Part shown: piece by piece, positions 18,162-26,018 of the stretch
How the letters are laid out: every line of letters begins with the position of its first letter
Position numbering within the stretch: position 1 is the stretch's first letter
Source: a bacterium
GTDB lineage: Bacteria; Krumholzibacteriota; Krumholzibacteriia; LZORAL124-64-63
Assembly (NCBI GenBank): GCA_016703265.1
Contig: JADJCK010000004.1
Coordinates: 484,399 to 548,398 of the forward strand
DNA length: 64,000 nucleotides
Direction of reading: 5' to 3'
Program-made: the position numbers and the translations under genes
The notes under the pieces: generated by a model
Database searches by the model: none
Told to the model about the DNA's origin: nothing
What the model saw: the letters and a program-made list of their open reading frames with translations, nothing else

Positions 18162-18531
18162 CGGCGGTTCCTTTCGGGGAATCGTCCATGGTGCGCAAGT
18201 GGGCCTCCAGGCGGTCGAGCCGGGACTCCCACGTTTTTCTCTGTTCAGCCAGCCAGTCGGTAGCGGTCTGCAGCGGCGCCTCTTCCAGGCGGCAGGGACG
18301 CCACCGGGCACTGCGGCCCTGCGTGATCAGGTGCGCGTTGGCCAGCACGCGGATGTGCTTGGTCACCGCGGGCGCCGACATGCCCAGGGGGGCCGCCAGC
18401 TCGCCGACCGTGGCCTCGCCCCGGCCCAGCCGCTCCAGCATGGCGCGACGGGCGGGGTGGGCCAGGGCCTTGAAGACGGCGTCGAGGTCGGCGTCGGGTC
18501 GCGACAGCTGTTGTGTGAGTTGATTAACCAT
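18148..18531 (-). CDS. ArsR-family winged-helix repressor
   Basis: The 127-residue protein carries the ArsR-type winged helix: VFKALAHPARRAMLERLGRGEATVGELAAPLGMSAPAVTKHIRVLANAHLI, read as helices 2 to 4 in succession. The C-terminal WLAEQRKTWESRLDRLEAHL helix is typical of the subfamily that pairs with SRPBCC proteins. No metal-binding ELCVCDL motif is present, so it is unlikely to sense arsenic. The short palindrome covering its start codon is a plausible autoregulatory site. Confidence 0.85.
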   Translation of the reverse strand: MVNQLTQQLSRPDADLDAVFKALAHPARRAMLERLGRGEATVGELAAPLGMSAPAVTKHIRVLANAHLITQGRSARWRPCRLEEAPLQTATDWLAEQRKTWESRLDRLEAHLRTMDDSPKGTADDNA

Positions 18532-18536
18532 ATGGT
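18527..18536. promoter_or_regulatory. Candidate ArsR operator covering the start codon
   Basis: ACCATATGGT is a perfect 10-bp palindrome that includes the arsR-like start codon. A repressor bound here would block its own transcription or translation initiation. Confidence 0.4.
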
Positions 18537-18656
18537 GAAGTATAGCGCCGGTCTGGCTCTTGTCAAGCTTGGTGCCCTGCCGCGCCTTCATGGCGGTGCG
18601 GCGAGGCCGCCTGGCGGGATGGGGCGCCGGCCAGTGAAGGAACGCCCTGGGCCGCA

Positions 18657-18701
18657 GGGACTTGTGCAGGGACTTGTGCCGGGACTTGTGCCGGCGCAAG
18701 T
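18657..18701 (+). repeat. Triple GGGACTTGTGC run ending in dispersed palindrome, copy 3
   Basis: Three tandem near-copies of GGGACTTGTGC(C/A) lead directly into ACTTGTGCCGGCGCAAGT (18684-18701), a one-mismatch version of the palindrome. The tandem run suggests local slippage around the left half of the element. Confidence 0.6.
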
Positions 18702-18856
18702 GGCGAAACATCCAAATTTCACACCCAAAGGCATATCAAGAATTGATCGGAGTTATATAGTGCCCGGCCCCCCATCCAGCCCCCAGGACGTGGGGTGGCG
18801 CGAAGGCCATGAAAAGAGAGGGTGGCTGGGTGTGCCGGTTATGGTGGCGAGCGGGC

Positions 18857-19004
18857 GCGGGTCTCTCTTCACAGGTTGTTTTCGCCGGTTGGTTGATCTA
18901 TCAACCAAATGGGTGGGTTGAATCGGCGCGCTGTGCTGGCTGATATGGTTGATAGGTCAACCGATGCGCAGCAACGGCAACTCACACAAGAGGCCCGCGG
19001 CCGC
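18857..19004. repeat. Hairpin-bearing dispersed repeat, copy A
   Basis: This block shares most of its sequence with 21387-21546. Both start in CGGGTCTCTC and end in ACTCACACAAGAGG(C/T)CCGCGGCCGCG. Inside lie inverted arms GGTTGATCTATCAACC (18891-18906) and GGTTGATAGGTCAACC (18947-18962), with one mismatch between arms. The loop between the arms is not conserved between copies. Confidence 0.7.
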
Positions 19005-19070
19005 GATAACAATATATCAGTCAGATGTATTCGACCGCCGCCCCGCCGCCGCGGTCACGCCCAAAGGCAC

Positions 19071-19097
19071 GAGCCCGACCCACAGGCGGTCGGGCTC
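19071..19097 (-). terminator. Hairpin terminator for the outer-membrane protein gene
   Basis: Perfect 10-bp arms GAGCCCGACC/GGTCGGGCTC with a 7-nt loop lie 33 bp downstream of the minus-strand stop at 19130. The following T tract is short, so the assignment rests on stem strength and position. Confidence 0.65.
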
Positions 19098-19129
19098 GGA
19101 GCCAGAGGGAGGTCCAGTCCCCGGCTAGA

Positions 19130-19732
19130 CTACAGCCCCATGCCGATCAGGAGCATCAGGCCGCTGTTCTTGATGGTGTCGGGATCACTGGTGTCGTCGA
19201 ACGACGACAGGCCGATCGTGTAGCGGGCCTCGAGGCTGAACTTTTCCATCGCCACGCCGGCACCGAACGTGAGGCCGAAGTCGAGGCTCTTGATCTCGTC
19301 GAGATCCTCCTCGGCACTGATGCCGTCGGCCTCGGCTTCAACCTTCGCGCTCAGGTTGATGCCCACATCCGGACCACCGTAGAAGAAGAAGTTGCTGCCC
19401 TCGGGCTGCATCTTGAGCAGCAGGGGGATCTGCAGGTAGGCGAACTTGAATGTCAGGCTCTCGCCGCCGTCTTCGTACTTGGCGCCCTTCATGGCGTAGT
19501 ACGCTTCGGGCTGGAATGACAGCGTGGGCGACAGCGCGTGATTGAGGTAGCCGCCGAATGCAAAGCCCATGCGATAGTCAGGATCCACGCCGACGAGTTC
19601 GGCATCGGATCCCGTGAACGTCGACATCGTCAGGCCAGCCTTGAGGCCGCCGCCGGCGGCGCTGGCGGGTGTAGCAAAGGCGAGCAACGCGATCGCGGCA
19701 AAGGTGAAGAGAAGGACGACGGACTTTTTCAC
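19130..19732 (-). CDS. PorT-like outer-membrane beta-barrel protein
   Basis: I place the start at a GTG because AGGAGG lies 5 bp before it and the following residues KKSVVLLFTFAAIALLAFATPASAA form a clean signal peptide (listed here in two halves: basic KK and the hydrophobic core to ASAA). An upstream in-frame ATG at 19753 would precede the ribosome binding site. The mature 175 residues alternate polar and hydrophobic residues, with LSFQPEAYYAMKG, FAYLQIPLLLKMQPEG, FFYGGPDVGINLSAK and FSLEARYTIGLSSF. This is the usual pattern of the porin/PorT-like eight-strand barrel. Function unknown. Confidence 0.8.
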   Translation of the reverse strand: MKKSVVLLFTFAAIALLAFATPASAAGGGLKAGLTMSTFTGSDAELVGVDPDYRMGFAFGGYLNHALSPTLSFQPEAYYAMKGAKYEDGGESLTFKFAYLQIPLLLKMQPEGSNFFFYGGPDVGINLSAKVEAEADGISAEEDLDEIKSLDFGLTFGAGVAMEKFSLEARYTIGLSSFDDTSDPDTIKNSGLMLLIGMGL

Positions 19733-19753
19733 AAGAGCCTCCTGGATATTCAT

Positions 19754-19993
19754 GGGTCTGCTTCATTCCGGCAACATGGGGCAGCCGGACTAATCGCCAA
19801 GTATTGTCGAGCGAGTGCGCGCGGTGTTCAAGACTGCATTTCGAAAAATTCGTGAGTAATGCCGAGTGTTTGGCGGGGTGAAGTCGGTGATGAGCGAGGC
19901 GCGCACCATCGAAGAACGTGTGACCATTCCGTCGCACGGAACGCTGATCCTTGATGATTCCGACAGAGAACGCTGCGCGCGTACGTCGCGCCA
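19754..19993. other. Divergent intergenic region
   Basis: The stretch separates the minus-strand barrel gene from the plus-strand DUF2085 gene. No promoter motif stands out and no gene is supported. Confidence 0.35.
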
Positions 19994-20530
19994 GTGACCA
20001 AAATCGTGGATGAACTTGATCTCGAATGGCAGCACACAATGTGTCGTATCCCTTGTCGTAAGTGCTCGCCGCTGGTTGGCGCGCTTTCCGGAGCACTGCG
20101 ACTGGGGCTCGGCTGCGCAGCCCTGACGTTGACGCTGTCTTCCCTTGCGGCGCCCGCACTGCAGGCCGTGCGCGGCTATCCGGCGGGCGAGGGTGCCTAC
20201 AGGATGCTGTCGCACATCTGCCACCAGTACCCGAGTCGGTGCGTGTGGGTGGCTGGACGGCCGTCGGCGCTGTGTGCGCGTTGTACGGCGGGATACCTGG
20301 GCGTGGCGGCCATGGCGCTGGCGATGCCGTGGCTGAGGCCGCGCCGCTGCGCCCGGCGCATCGGGCTGGCGCTGCTTGTGGTTGCGGTGGCCGAGCCGTG
20401 GGCGCGCGGGCTGGCCGGCGACGAGAGCAACCTGATGATGCGGCTGATTCTGGGTGCTGCGGGCGGAGTCGGCGTTTGCCTGGTCACATTCCCGCACCTG
20501 AAGTCCACAACCGAGGAGCATGGAACATGA
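19994..20530 (+). CDS. DUF2085 membrane protein
   Basis: The product (178 residues from the GTG at 19994; an ATG at 20039 is an alternative) shows DUF2085 landmarks. These are a first hydrophobic helix, then a Cys/His motif SHICHQYPSRC and LCARCTAGYLG, then two to three further helices. The cysteine and histidine spacing suggests metal or redox chemistry in the membrane, but the family is uncharacterised. Its stop overlaps the next start (ATGA), so the two are translationally coupled. Confidence 0.75.
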   Translation: MTKIVDELDLEWQHTMCRIPCRKCSPLVGALSGALRLGLGCAALTLTLSSLAAPALQAVRGYPAGEGAYRMLSHICHQYPSRCVWVAGRPSALCARCTAGYLGVAAMALAMPWLRPRRCARRIGLALLVVAVAEPWARGLAGDESNLMMRLILGAAGGVGVCLVTFPHLKSTTEEHGT

Positions 20531-21114
20531 AGGCGAGATCGATCACGATGATTCTGACGGCGGCAATGATCATGGCCATGGCGGCGCAGGCGGAGCCCGT
20601 GCGGTTGCCAAACAACACGGTCGTAGTCGTGAAGGCGACCGAGGAGATCAGCGCCAAGAGCGTGCAGACGGGCCAGGAGATCGTGCTCGTTGTGAGCAGC
20701 AGCGTCCAGGTGAACGGCCAGACGGTGATCAAGGCGGGCGCGCCGGTGGTGGCGTTCGTGGATGATTCGAAGGGCGCGCAGATGGCAGGAATTGCGGGCC
20801 GCCTGGCGCTCTCGTTCCGGTCGACGGTGGCGGTCGACGGCACAACGGTGCCGCTGACGGGACAGATGGTCAACGCCGGCGACTCAGAGGTTGGTGCTAC
20901 CGTGGCGACGGGAGCGATCCTCTGTCCGCTGGCCCTGTTGAACAAGGGCAAGACGGGAATGATCGCGTCGGGAGCCGAGGTGCGCGGCATGTCGATCGGG
21001 GACTTCGCGATCGATGTCGATCATCCGGTGGAGATCCAGTACCTGTCGACGGAGGCGAAGAGGCCCGTTGAGCAGGGGAAGAAGGCAAAACGGGTGGACG
21101 AGGACAATCTCTGA
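20527..21114 (+). CDS. Exported beta-rich protein of unknown function
   Basis: The 195-residue protein begins after GAGGAG and has a signal peptide ending in MAAQAEP. The mature part has repeated Val/Thr-rich strands (NNTVVVVKATEEI, GQEIVLVVSSSV), a VIKAGAPVVAFVDDSKGAQ segment and a hydrophobic Ala/Gly stretch (VGATVATGAILCPLALL). A basic tail closes it. The pattern resembles envelope proteins in which a property can be set with or without calcium- or metal-dependent stabilisation, but I recognise no family. Confidence 0.65.
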   Translation: MKARSITMILTAAMIMAMAAQAEPVRLPNNTVVVVKATEEISAKSVQTGQEIVLVVSSSVQVNGQTVIKAGAPVVAFVDDSKGAQMAGIAGRLALSFRSTVAVDGTTVPLTGQMVNAGDSEVGATVATGAILCPLALLNKGKTGMIASGAEVRGMSIGDFAIDVDHPVEIQYLSTEAKRPVEQGKKAKRVDEDNL

Positions 21115-21187
21115 GCCGGGGCCAGCTGCGGGGCGGCGCCGGGGGAAGAGGCGTCGCCCTTCAATTCGATGTCCGTACACGCGATGA

Positions 21188-21427
21188 TTGGGCCCACCGA
21201 ATTGCGCCGGCGCAAGTCGACGAATCGCGCAATTTGGATATTTCTATTGGTGTGACGCGGCCAACGCAAAACTGCAACCGTTGGTTGCAGAAATCAGCTG
21301 GGCCAAGAATCTGGTCATTTTCAGCCACTGCAAGGACGACCTGGCGCGCGAATTCTATCTGCGCGCCGCCGCGTGCTTCGGTTGGGCGGGTCTCTCTCTT
21401 CACCGGTCGCTTTCGCCGGTTGGTTGA
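21188..21427 (+). pseudogene. Remnant of a DUF1016 (YhcG-like) PDDEXK nuclease gene
   Basis: One frame reads LVAEISWAKNLVIFSHCKDD followed by LAREFYLRAAACFGW. This matches the conserved N-terminal block of DUF1016 proteins. Nothing of the rest of the protein (normally about 350 residues) is nearby. The copy starts 14 bp after a dispersed palindrome and runs into hairpin repeat copy B, so the element appears to have replaced the rest of the gene. Confidence 0.6.
21202..21217. repeat. Dispersed palindrome, copy 4
   Basis: TTGCGCCGGCGCAAGT lies just upstream of the DUF1016 remnant, 88 bp after the preceding stop. Confidence 0.7.
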
Positions 21428-21546
21428 CCTATCAACGATTCGCGGGGCTGGATGCGCTGATTGGAGCGCATGCCGCGGGCCCAACTGGTTGATAGGTCAA
21501 CCGATGCGCAGCGAAGACAACTCACACAAGAGGTCCGCGGCCGCGC
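21387..21546. repeat. Hairpin-bearing dispersed repeat, copy B
   Basis: The counterpart of 18857-19004. Here the arms are perfect over 15 bp: GGTTGACCTATCAAC (21422-21436) and GTTGATAGGTCAACC (21488-21502). The flanks on both sides of the hairpin are conserved between copies while the loop differs. Confidence 0.7.
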
Positions 21547-21561
21547 CGGGTCGGGGGCCCA

Positions 21562-21637
21562 TTGAATCGGTCCGCATGATGCGATATGATCCACGCCATG
21601 GCCGATGGCCATTCCGCCCCGACCATCGATGATGCGA
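21562..21637 (+). promoter_or_regulatory. Sigma-70-type promoter with a conserved leader (copy 1 of 2)
   Basis: TTGAAT (21562-21567), a 17-bp spacer and TATGAT (21585-21590) form a near-ideal promoter. The 57 bp from 21581 to 21637 recur at 32054-32110 with about six differences. The module therefore includes the -10 and the first 40 or so transcribed bases. It drives the exported protein gene at 21704. Confidence 0.65.
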
Positions 21638-21703
21638 CAAGAACAGGGGGCGGCACGGCCGCATGAAGTGCAGGGCGGATCATGAACCGCGAAGGGGGCT
21701 ACC

Positions 21704-22291
21704 ATGAAGATGTTATGGGTGCTGTTGATTGTGGGCTTGATGGCGCCGGCTGCGCTGGCGGGAATCGATCCGGGCGCGGATTCGTTCGGCATCTACTTCG
21801 ATACGGCGGGCAACATCAACTGCGCGGTGGTCGGGGCGTTCCAGCCGGTGCCGGTGTATCTCGTGCTCATGAACCCCTCTGGTCCCACGAATGGATTCGA
21901 GTGTTCGGTCACCTTGACGGGAGCGCCGCACTTCATCCTGACGACATCCTTCAACAGTGAATGCGGTCCCGAACCGGATGGGGATTGGCCCGCGAGCGAC
22001 TTTATGTGCTCCGCCCCGTCGCCCTTCACGGTGCCGGCAAACGGAGCCGTGGTTCTGGTAACCATGCACGTCCTGCTCCAGGTGCAGGAGGCGTTGCTTT
22101 TCTACATCGGCCCGTCCAGTATCCCGTCCATGCCCGGCGGTCTGCCGGTCCTGACGGGCAACGGTGTCCTGCGTCGGGGCGCCGTAGCGTCCGGCGATGT
22201 CAGCCTGCCGGTGGCGGGGATCAACGCGGGCAACTGCCCGGTTGGCCGGGAGAGCGATGCCTTCGGCACAGTCAAGAGCCTGTTCCGGTAG
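21704..22291 (+). CDS. Exported protein with the G-x-V-K-x-L-F-R C-terminal tail
   Basis: The 195-residue protein has a signal peptide ending in PAALAG. The mature domain is beta-rich with (F)GIYFDTAGNINCAV, a PVYLVLMNPS stretch, two cysteine pairs, and a late GNGVLRRGAVASGDVSLPVAG segment. It resembles Ig-like or cohesin-like secreted domains. It ends in SDAFGTVKSLFR immediately before the stop, the recurring tail of exported proteins in this window. Transcription probably starts from the promoter at 21562. Confidence 0.7.
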   Translation: MKMLWVLLIVGLMAPAALAGIDPGADSFGIYFDTAGNINCAVVGAFQPVPVYLVLMNPSGPTNGFECSVTLTGAPHFILTTSFNSECGPEPDGDWPASDFMCSAPSPFTVPANGAVVLVTMHVLLQVQEALLFYIGPSSIPSMPGGLPVLTGNGVLRRGAVASGDVSLPVAGINAGNCPVGRESDAFGTVKSLFR

Positions 22292-22352
22292 ATGGTGGCC
22301 GCCATTCTGCCTGACGTACGATGTCGTGGCGGCGGGGAGTTGGCAGGTCATC

Positions 22353-22733
22353 ATGAGGCGCATCCGGCTCATCACGCTTTGTGTGTTCCTTTCCGGGTGC
22401 GCCACCTATAGGCAGGCAACCGTGCCGGTGGTCGGGCCGGGAGCGGGGATCCCCGAGGATGCGGCTGCGATCAGGGAGGGGGACACCGTCCGCCTCGTGC
22501 TTGACTCCGGGGAGACGGCATCGGGAAAGGTTCTCCGGCTGGATGACGAGAAGCTGGTCCTGGACCTTGGCGGGAACTACGGTCATGAGGAACAGGTCAT
22601 CGGTCTTGCGGAGATCGAGCACGCGGAGTTCCGCAATGAGTCGGACGGGCAGATCGAGGGGCACTGGTTCCTGGCGCTTGGGGCGGCGCTTGCGGTCTCG
22701 GTCCTGGTGACGCTTCGGAGTATAGGGTATTGA
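22353..22733 (+). CDS. Small lipoprotein
   Basis: The 126-residue product has a short lipoprotein signal (CVFLSGC). A small beta-domain follows with GDTVRLVLDSGETASGKVLRLDDEKLVLD (two strands joined by a turn), an Sm- or SH3-like pattern. The C-terminal hydrophobic helix is HWFLALGAALAVSVLVTL. The combination suggests both a lipid anchor and a membrane helix. No family is recognised. Confidence 0.65.
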   Translation: MRRIRLITLCVFLSGCATYRQATVPVVGPGAGIPEDAAAIREGDTVRLVLDSGETASGKVLRLDDEKLVLDLGGNYGHEEQVIGLAEIEHAEFRNESDGQIEGHWFLALGAALAVSVLVTLRSIGY

Positions 22734-22758
22734 GTGGTCGAGACGATCGGGGTTTCGA

Positions 22759-23283
22759 GTGGTAGTCCTCCGCGCGACAGCCAAGGTGATGAAATCCCTG
22801 CGGCCAACCGAGACCGCAACCATTGAGTCCGACACGGCACTCGGTGACTGGTACGTAAACCGCATGGTCATCGACAGGCGACCTCTCCTGTTGCTCGTCA
22901 GCGCCAAGTCGTTGCTCCCCATCGTGGAGCCGGCGCGCGACGTCCGCGGACTGCCGGCGCGACTCGCCAGCATTGTCGCGGCGAGATTGGATGGCATGGC
23001 GGTCCCACGTGACTGGGTGCGCGCCGAGGTGGACGCGATGGTCCCGACATTGGTTGCCAAGACCGCCAGTCGATCGGTGCTCGGCGTCATGGTCGACTTT
23101 GCGAAAGTGGCCCCATACCATCAGCGAGCGGAAGGCTGGGATGAGGCCTGGCCCCGGGAGCTGGAAACTCGACTCGCCGACACTCCATGCTTCGCTAAAA
23201 GGCCCCTGGGGAAAGCGTTCTATCCTGCAGACGAGGCGATACGACTGCTTGCGGAGAAGTGGGATTCCGTCGCACGGTATTGA
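22759..23283 (+). CDS. DUF6933-like protein
   Basis: The 174-residue protein starts with GTG (VVVLRATAKVMKSL). It includes GDWYVNRMVIDRRPLLLLVSAKSLLPIV and a late SVLGVMVDFAKVAPYHQRAEGWDEAWPRELETRLADTPC. These are features I associate with the DUF6933 family, described here in pieces and from memory. It is soluble, with no signal peptide. Function unknown. It precedes the AbrB-Doc module, whose promoter overlaps its final codons. Confidence 0.55.
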   Translation: MVVLRATAKVMKSLRPTETATIESDTALGDWYVNRMVIDRRPLLLLVSAKSLLPIVEPARDVRGLPARLASIVAARLDGMAVPRDWVRAEVDAMVPTLVAKTASRSVLGVMVDFAKVAPYHQRAEGWDEAWPRELETRLADTPCFAKRPLGKAFYPADEAIRLLAEKWDSVARY

Positions 23284-23320
23284 CGGCCTCACTCAGTTGG
23301 GTTATAATTATGTTATAACC
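23280..23320 (+). promoter_or_regulatory. Sigma-70 promoter with overlapping palindromic operator for the toxin-antitoxin operon
   Basis: TTGACG (23280-23285), a 17-bp spacer and TATAAT (23303-23308) form an excellent promoter. The palindrome GGTTATAA-5-TTATAACC (23300-23320) overlaps the -10. The antitoxin could bind there to repress the operon. Confidence 0.8.
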
Positions 23321-23333
23321 AAAGGGGGTCAAA

Positions 23334-23564
23334 GTGATCAAGCAACTCCGTAAAGTAGGCAACAGCAACGCGTTAATCCTCGACAAGCCGATCCTGGAGC
23401 TTCTCGGGCTCGAGGAAGACGGCCAGGTTCAGCTGACCATTCAGGATGGCCTGTTGATTGTCGCGCCGGCCAATCCCCGCCGATTGATGCCGGACGACCT
23501 TCAGGACCATCTCGACTACGTGGTGAAGAAGAGACAGGGTGCGCTGAAGCGACTGGCGCAGTGA
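23334..23564 (+). CDS. AbrB/MazE-like antitoxin
   Basis: The 76-residue protein starts at a GTG with AGGGGG 5 bp upstream. Its N-terminal swapped-hairpin motif reads KQLRKVGNSNALILDKPILELLGL, then QVQLTIQDGLLIVAP, the SpoVT/AbrB DNA-binding fold. A charged helix that would contact the toxin follows. It overlaps the Doc gene by 4 bp. Confidence 0.85.
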   Translation: MIKQLRKVGNSNALILDKPILELLGLEEDGQVQLTIQDGLLIVAPANPRRLMPDDLQDHLDYVVKKRQGALKRLAQ

Positions 23565-23956
23565 TGGATGGGCTGATCTTCGTCAGCGTCGGCGATGCCA
23601 TCACCATTCATCGTCGCATGGTCGACGAGTTCGGCGGCGACTCGGGCTTGCGTGACCGGGGCCTGCTGGAGTCTGCCCTGGCGATGCCCAAGGCCATGTT
23701 TGACGGCAACTACCTGCATGTGGACCTGCCGAGCATGGCCGCCGCTTACCACTATCACCTCTGCGCGAATCATCCGTTCGTCGACGGCAACAAGCGGGTT
23801 GCCGTGGCCGTTGCCGAAATCTTTCTGCGGGCCAATGGCTTGCAGTTGGAGGCATCGGACGATGAAATCGTTGAGCTGACCCTTGGCGTGGCAAGCGGCA
23901 CGGCGGGCAAGCCTGAAGTCACGGGCTTCTACGCGAAGCACGTGCGTGAACGTTGA
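23561..23956 (+). CDS. doc: Doc-type Fic-domain toxin
   Basis: The 131-residue product carries the Fic/Doc catalytic motif HPFVDGNKR near residue 67 (H-P-F-x-D/E-G-N-K/R). Doc toxins phosphorylate elongation factor Tu and stop translation. The upstream AbrB-like protein is its likely antitoxin, a pairing seen alongside the classical Phd-Doc one. Sequence outside the motif also fits: GGDSGLRDRGLLESALAMP and HLCANHP. It begins at ATGATG overlapping the antitoxin stop. Confidence 0.85.
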   Translation: MMDGLIFVSVGDAITIHRRMVDEFGGDSGLRDRGLLESALAMPKAMFDGNYLHVDLPSMAAAYHYHLCANHPFVDGNKRVAVAVAEIFLRANGLQLEASDDEIVELTLGVASGTAGKPEVTGFYAKHVRER

Positions 23957-24029
23957 TGCGGGCCGAGCAGGTTGAAGCCGTCTGTCCCGCTCCGATCGAC
24001 GACGAAGGGCTGTGGCCAAGGACCTGTGG

Positions 24030-24046
24030 CTTGCGCCGGCGCAAGT
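24030..24046. repeat. Dispersed palindrome, copy 5
   Basis: CTTGCGCCGGCGCAAGT lies between doc and the next lipoprotein gene, 15 bp before that gene's start codon. Confidence 0.7.
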
Positions 24047-24061
24047 GGGGCAGGAGGTCCC

Positions 24062-24643
24062 GTGACTAGTCGAACAACAACATCGGTTGCCGCGGCGTCA
24101 GCATGCGCGTGCTTGATGCTCTTCGCGGCATGCGGTAGTGACAATCCGGCGGAAGCACCACTTGACAGCACGCCGAAGCCGCTGGCGACCATGACGTTTG
24201 GCTGGGGCTTCGGGGTCTGGGCAGAGTCGGTCGACCATGTCGTCCTGAGCATTGGTCCAGCACCACTCGGATCGCGGGGCTACCTGGCCATCGTGAATCT
24301 CGATGCGCATCAACAGGGCGACACCTTGACCTATGATTCACGTACGCCGGCGTCGTTTGCGCGCTTTGTCGACCTGTTCACCAACGGCCTTGCCGATACG
24401 ATCGACACGCGATTGAGTGTCCTGGCGGCGGAAGGCGGGGCGAACATGGGCCCTGGCCATCACCCCGGGATAGACGCCCTGGTGCCGAGGGCGGGTCACG
24501 TGGGCGTTGATCTGGCGGACACCCTGGTGTCGCGAGTCGAGCTCACCATAGACCAGCTGCGAATTGCGATTCCAGGGTCAGATCTCAACCACGACGGGCG
24601 CTGGATTGACACGCACGCCGTCCTGACGTTGAGCGTATACTGA
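24062..24643 (+). CDS. Lipoprotein of unknown function
   Basis: The 193-residue product starts at a GTG with AGGAGG 4 bp upstream. The lipobox is LMLFAAC. The mature domain contains MTFGWGFGVWAESVDHVVLSIG and a histidine- and glycine-rich GGANMGPGHHPGIDALVPRAGH segment. It ends in a strand (AVLTLSVY). The pattern suggests a beta-sandwich with a possible metal site, but no family is recognised. Confidence 0.65.
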   Translation: MTSRTTTSVAAASACACLMLFAACGSDNPAEAPLDSTPKPLATMTFGWGFGVWAESVDHVVLSIGPAPLGSRGYLAIVNLDAHQQGDTLTYDSRTPASFARFVDLFTNGLADTIDTRLSVLAAEGGANMGPGHHPGIDALVPRAGHVGVDLADTLVSRVELTIDQLRIAIPGSDLNHDGRWIDTHAVLTLSVY

Positions 24644-24704
24644 GACGCGGGCCCGCACGGAGTATTCACACCGCTGATGCCGGTGCGGGCCGAGAGGGAC
24701 GATC

Positions 24705-25223
24705 ATGAAGCTCCATTCGACAATCACCGCGTTCATCGTCGCCTGCGCGGCCGGGGCGGCGCTTGCCGGCCTGGGAATGGCTGAGCCGACTGACGCGTGG
24801 ATGGTCAAGCAGCCGGCGGTCATCGTCGGCACCGTCTTCCACGTGGCGCCCACGGTGCCGCATCCACATCCGCGCATGCACCCGCGTCCGGGTCAGCTCG
24901 AGGCCCGGTATCCAAGCTCGAGGGCTCGCATCGCCATTGTCGAAGTCCTGCAGAACAGGACCGAGGGCGCATTGGCGGCCGGCGATACCATCGATGTGTT
25001 CTTCGTGACCGAGGATGGGAGCGAGTTGATCGCTGATTCGGATATGGTCAGGACTATCGCATTTCTCGCCTGCGAGCCCGACTTCTCGTCGGGAAACCAT
25101 GGCGCCGAGATCCTGGAGTGGGTGGGCGGCGAGTGGTACTGGAATTGTTCGCTCTACGATGCGGCGAGGGTGAGAGAGGCGTTTCGGGTGTACGGTGAAG
25201 ATCCGTCGCGTCACGACAGATAG
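24705..25223 (+). CDS. Exported protein with a His/Pro-rich linker
   Basis: The 172-residue protein has a signal peptide ending in AGAALAGLGMA. A segment VPHPHPRMHPRPGQ (about residues 49-62) is rich in His and Pro and could bind metal. Strands RARIAIVEVLQNR and DTIDVFFVTEDG are followed by FLACEPDF and WYWNCSLYD. Two cysteines could form a disulphide. No known family. The next gene starts 15 bp later. Confidence 0.65.
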   Translation: MKLHSTITAFIVACAAGAALAGLGMAEPTDAWMVKQPAVIVGTVFHVAPTVPHPHPRMHPRPGQLEARYPSSRARIAIVEVLQNRTEGALAAGDTIDVFFVTEDGSELIADSDMVRTIAFLACEPDFSSGNHGAEILEWVGGEWYWNCSLYDAARVREAFRVYGEDPSRHDR

Positions 25224-25238
25224 CCTCGACAGGAGCAG

Positions 25239-25511
25239 ATGATGGATGATCTGGGTTCACGCATTCTCGCGGTCATCGTCGTCAACGGTGCCATCGCCGT
25301 CGTGCAATGGTTGGTGCGGAAGCAGATCCCGACGATCGGCCGCGACGGCCAATTCGGGATCTACCTCATTCTCATGCCGCTGGGATTCGGCATGTGCGGG
25401 TGGGATCTGCCGTACCTGGCCATAGCGCCGTTCGTTCTGGCCGGGTTGGCGACGCTTCTTTATGCGATGAAGAAGCAGCTGGTGACTGCGCAGGGATCGT
25501 ACCGGCCATGA
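25239..25511 (+). CDS. Small three-helix membrane protein
   Basis: The 90-residue protein starts at an ATG behind AGGAG. Hydrophobic segments run from about 8-24, 42-58 and 64-80. No signal cleavage site or conserved motif is recognised. Confidence 0.6.
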   Translation: MMDDLGSRILAVIVVNGAIAVVQWLVRKQIPTIGRDGQFGIYLILMPLGFGMCGWDLPYLAIAPFVLAGLATLLYAMKKQLVTAQGSYRP

Positions 25512-25599
25512 CCTTCGAGATGCGGACCGGCATGGCGTGACTGAAGGCAGGTGTTGGCCATGTCATTGAGGCGGCCGGTGTGTTTGCGCTGACTGTTCG

Positions 25600-25690
25600 C
25601 GCGGCGACCCCGTGCTGTTCCTGTACGTGTACGACTTCGGCGAAAACTGGGAGCACATGGTGGCGCTGGGGGGCATTGATGCCTCCATCA
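25600..25690 (+). pseudogene. Fragment of a pRiA4b ORF-3-like gene
   Basis: One frame reads LFLYVYDFGENWEHMVALGG, matching the conserved block of the plasmid pRiA4b ORF-3 family, which is often found in plasmids and insertion elements. The rest of the gene is missing. It is cut off at the end of the minus-strand ParE gene. Confidence 0.55.
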
Positions 25691-25691
25691 C

Positions 25692-26018
25692 CTACTGCAA
25701 CAACCGCCCCAACAGCACGTCCTCCACATTCCGCCGCGAGTCGATGACGGACAGGACCAGGACCCGGCGCCCTTCGACCCGGTAGATCACCCGCCAGGGT
25801 GCGACCACGACTTCCCGATACTGCGAGATGCCCTGTCTGAGCAGTTCGGGGACGATGCGGCCCTGCAGCGGTGACTGTTTGAGCCGGGCCGTTCGGTTCC
25901 TGATCCGGGTCAGGACCTTCAGGGCGGTGCCCGGGCTGTCATCGGCGACGTAGAGGATGATTCCCAGGAGGTCGTTCTCGGCGACGGCGGCCCAGTGGAC
26001 CTCGAAGGACCTGGTCAT
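25692..26018 (-). CDS. ParE/RelE-superfamily toxin
   Basis: The 108-residue protein matches the ParE/RelE fold: an N-terminal FEVHWAAVAENDLLGIILYVADDSP helix pair, ARLKQSPLQGRIVPEL, REVVVAPWRVIYRVEGRRVLVLSVIDSRR and a final helix. The terminal arginines and the lack of a clear catalytic His favour ParE over RelE. It overlaps the antitoxin gene by 4 bp. ParE-type toxins target gyrase; the exact target is not shown by sequence. Confidence 0.8.
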   Translation of the reverse strand: MTRSFEVHWAAVAENDLLGIILYVADDSPGTALKVLTRIRNRTARLKQSPLQGRIVPELLRQGISQYREVVVAPWRVIYRVEGRRVLVLSVIDSRRNVEDVLLGRLLQ

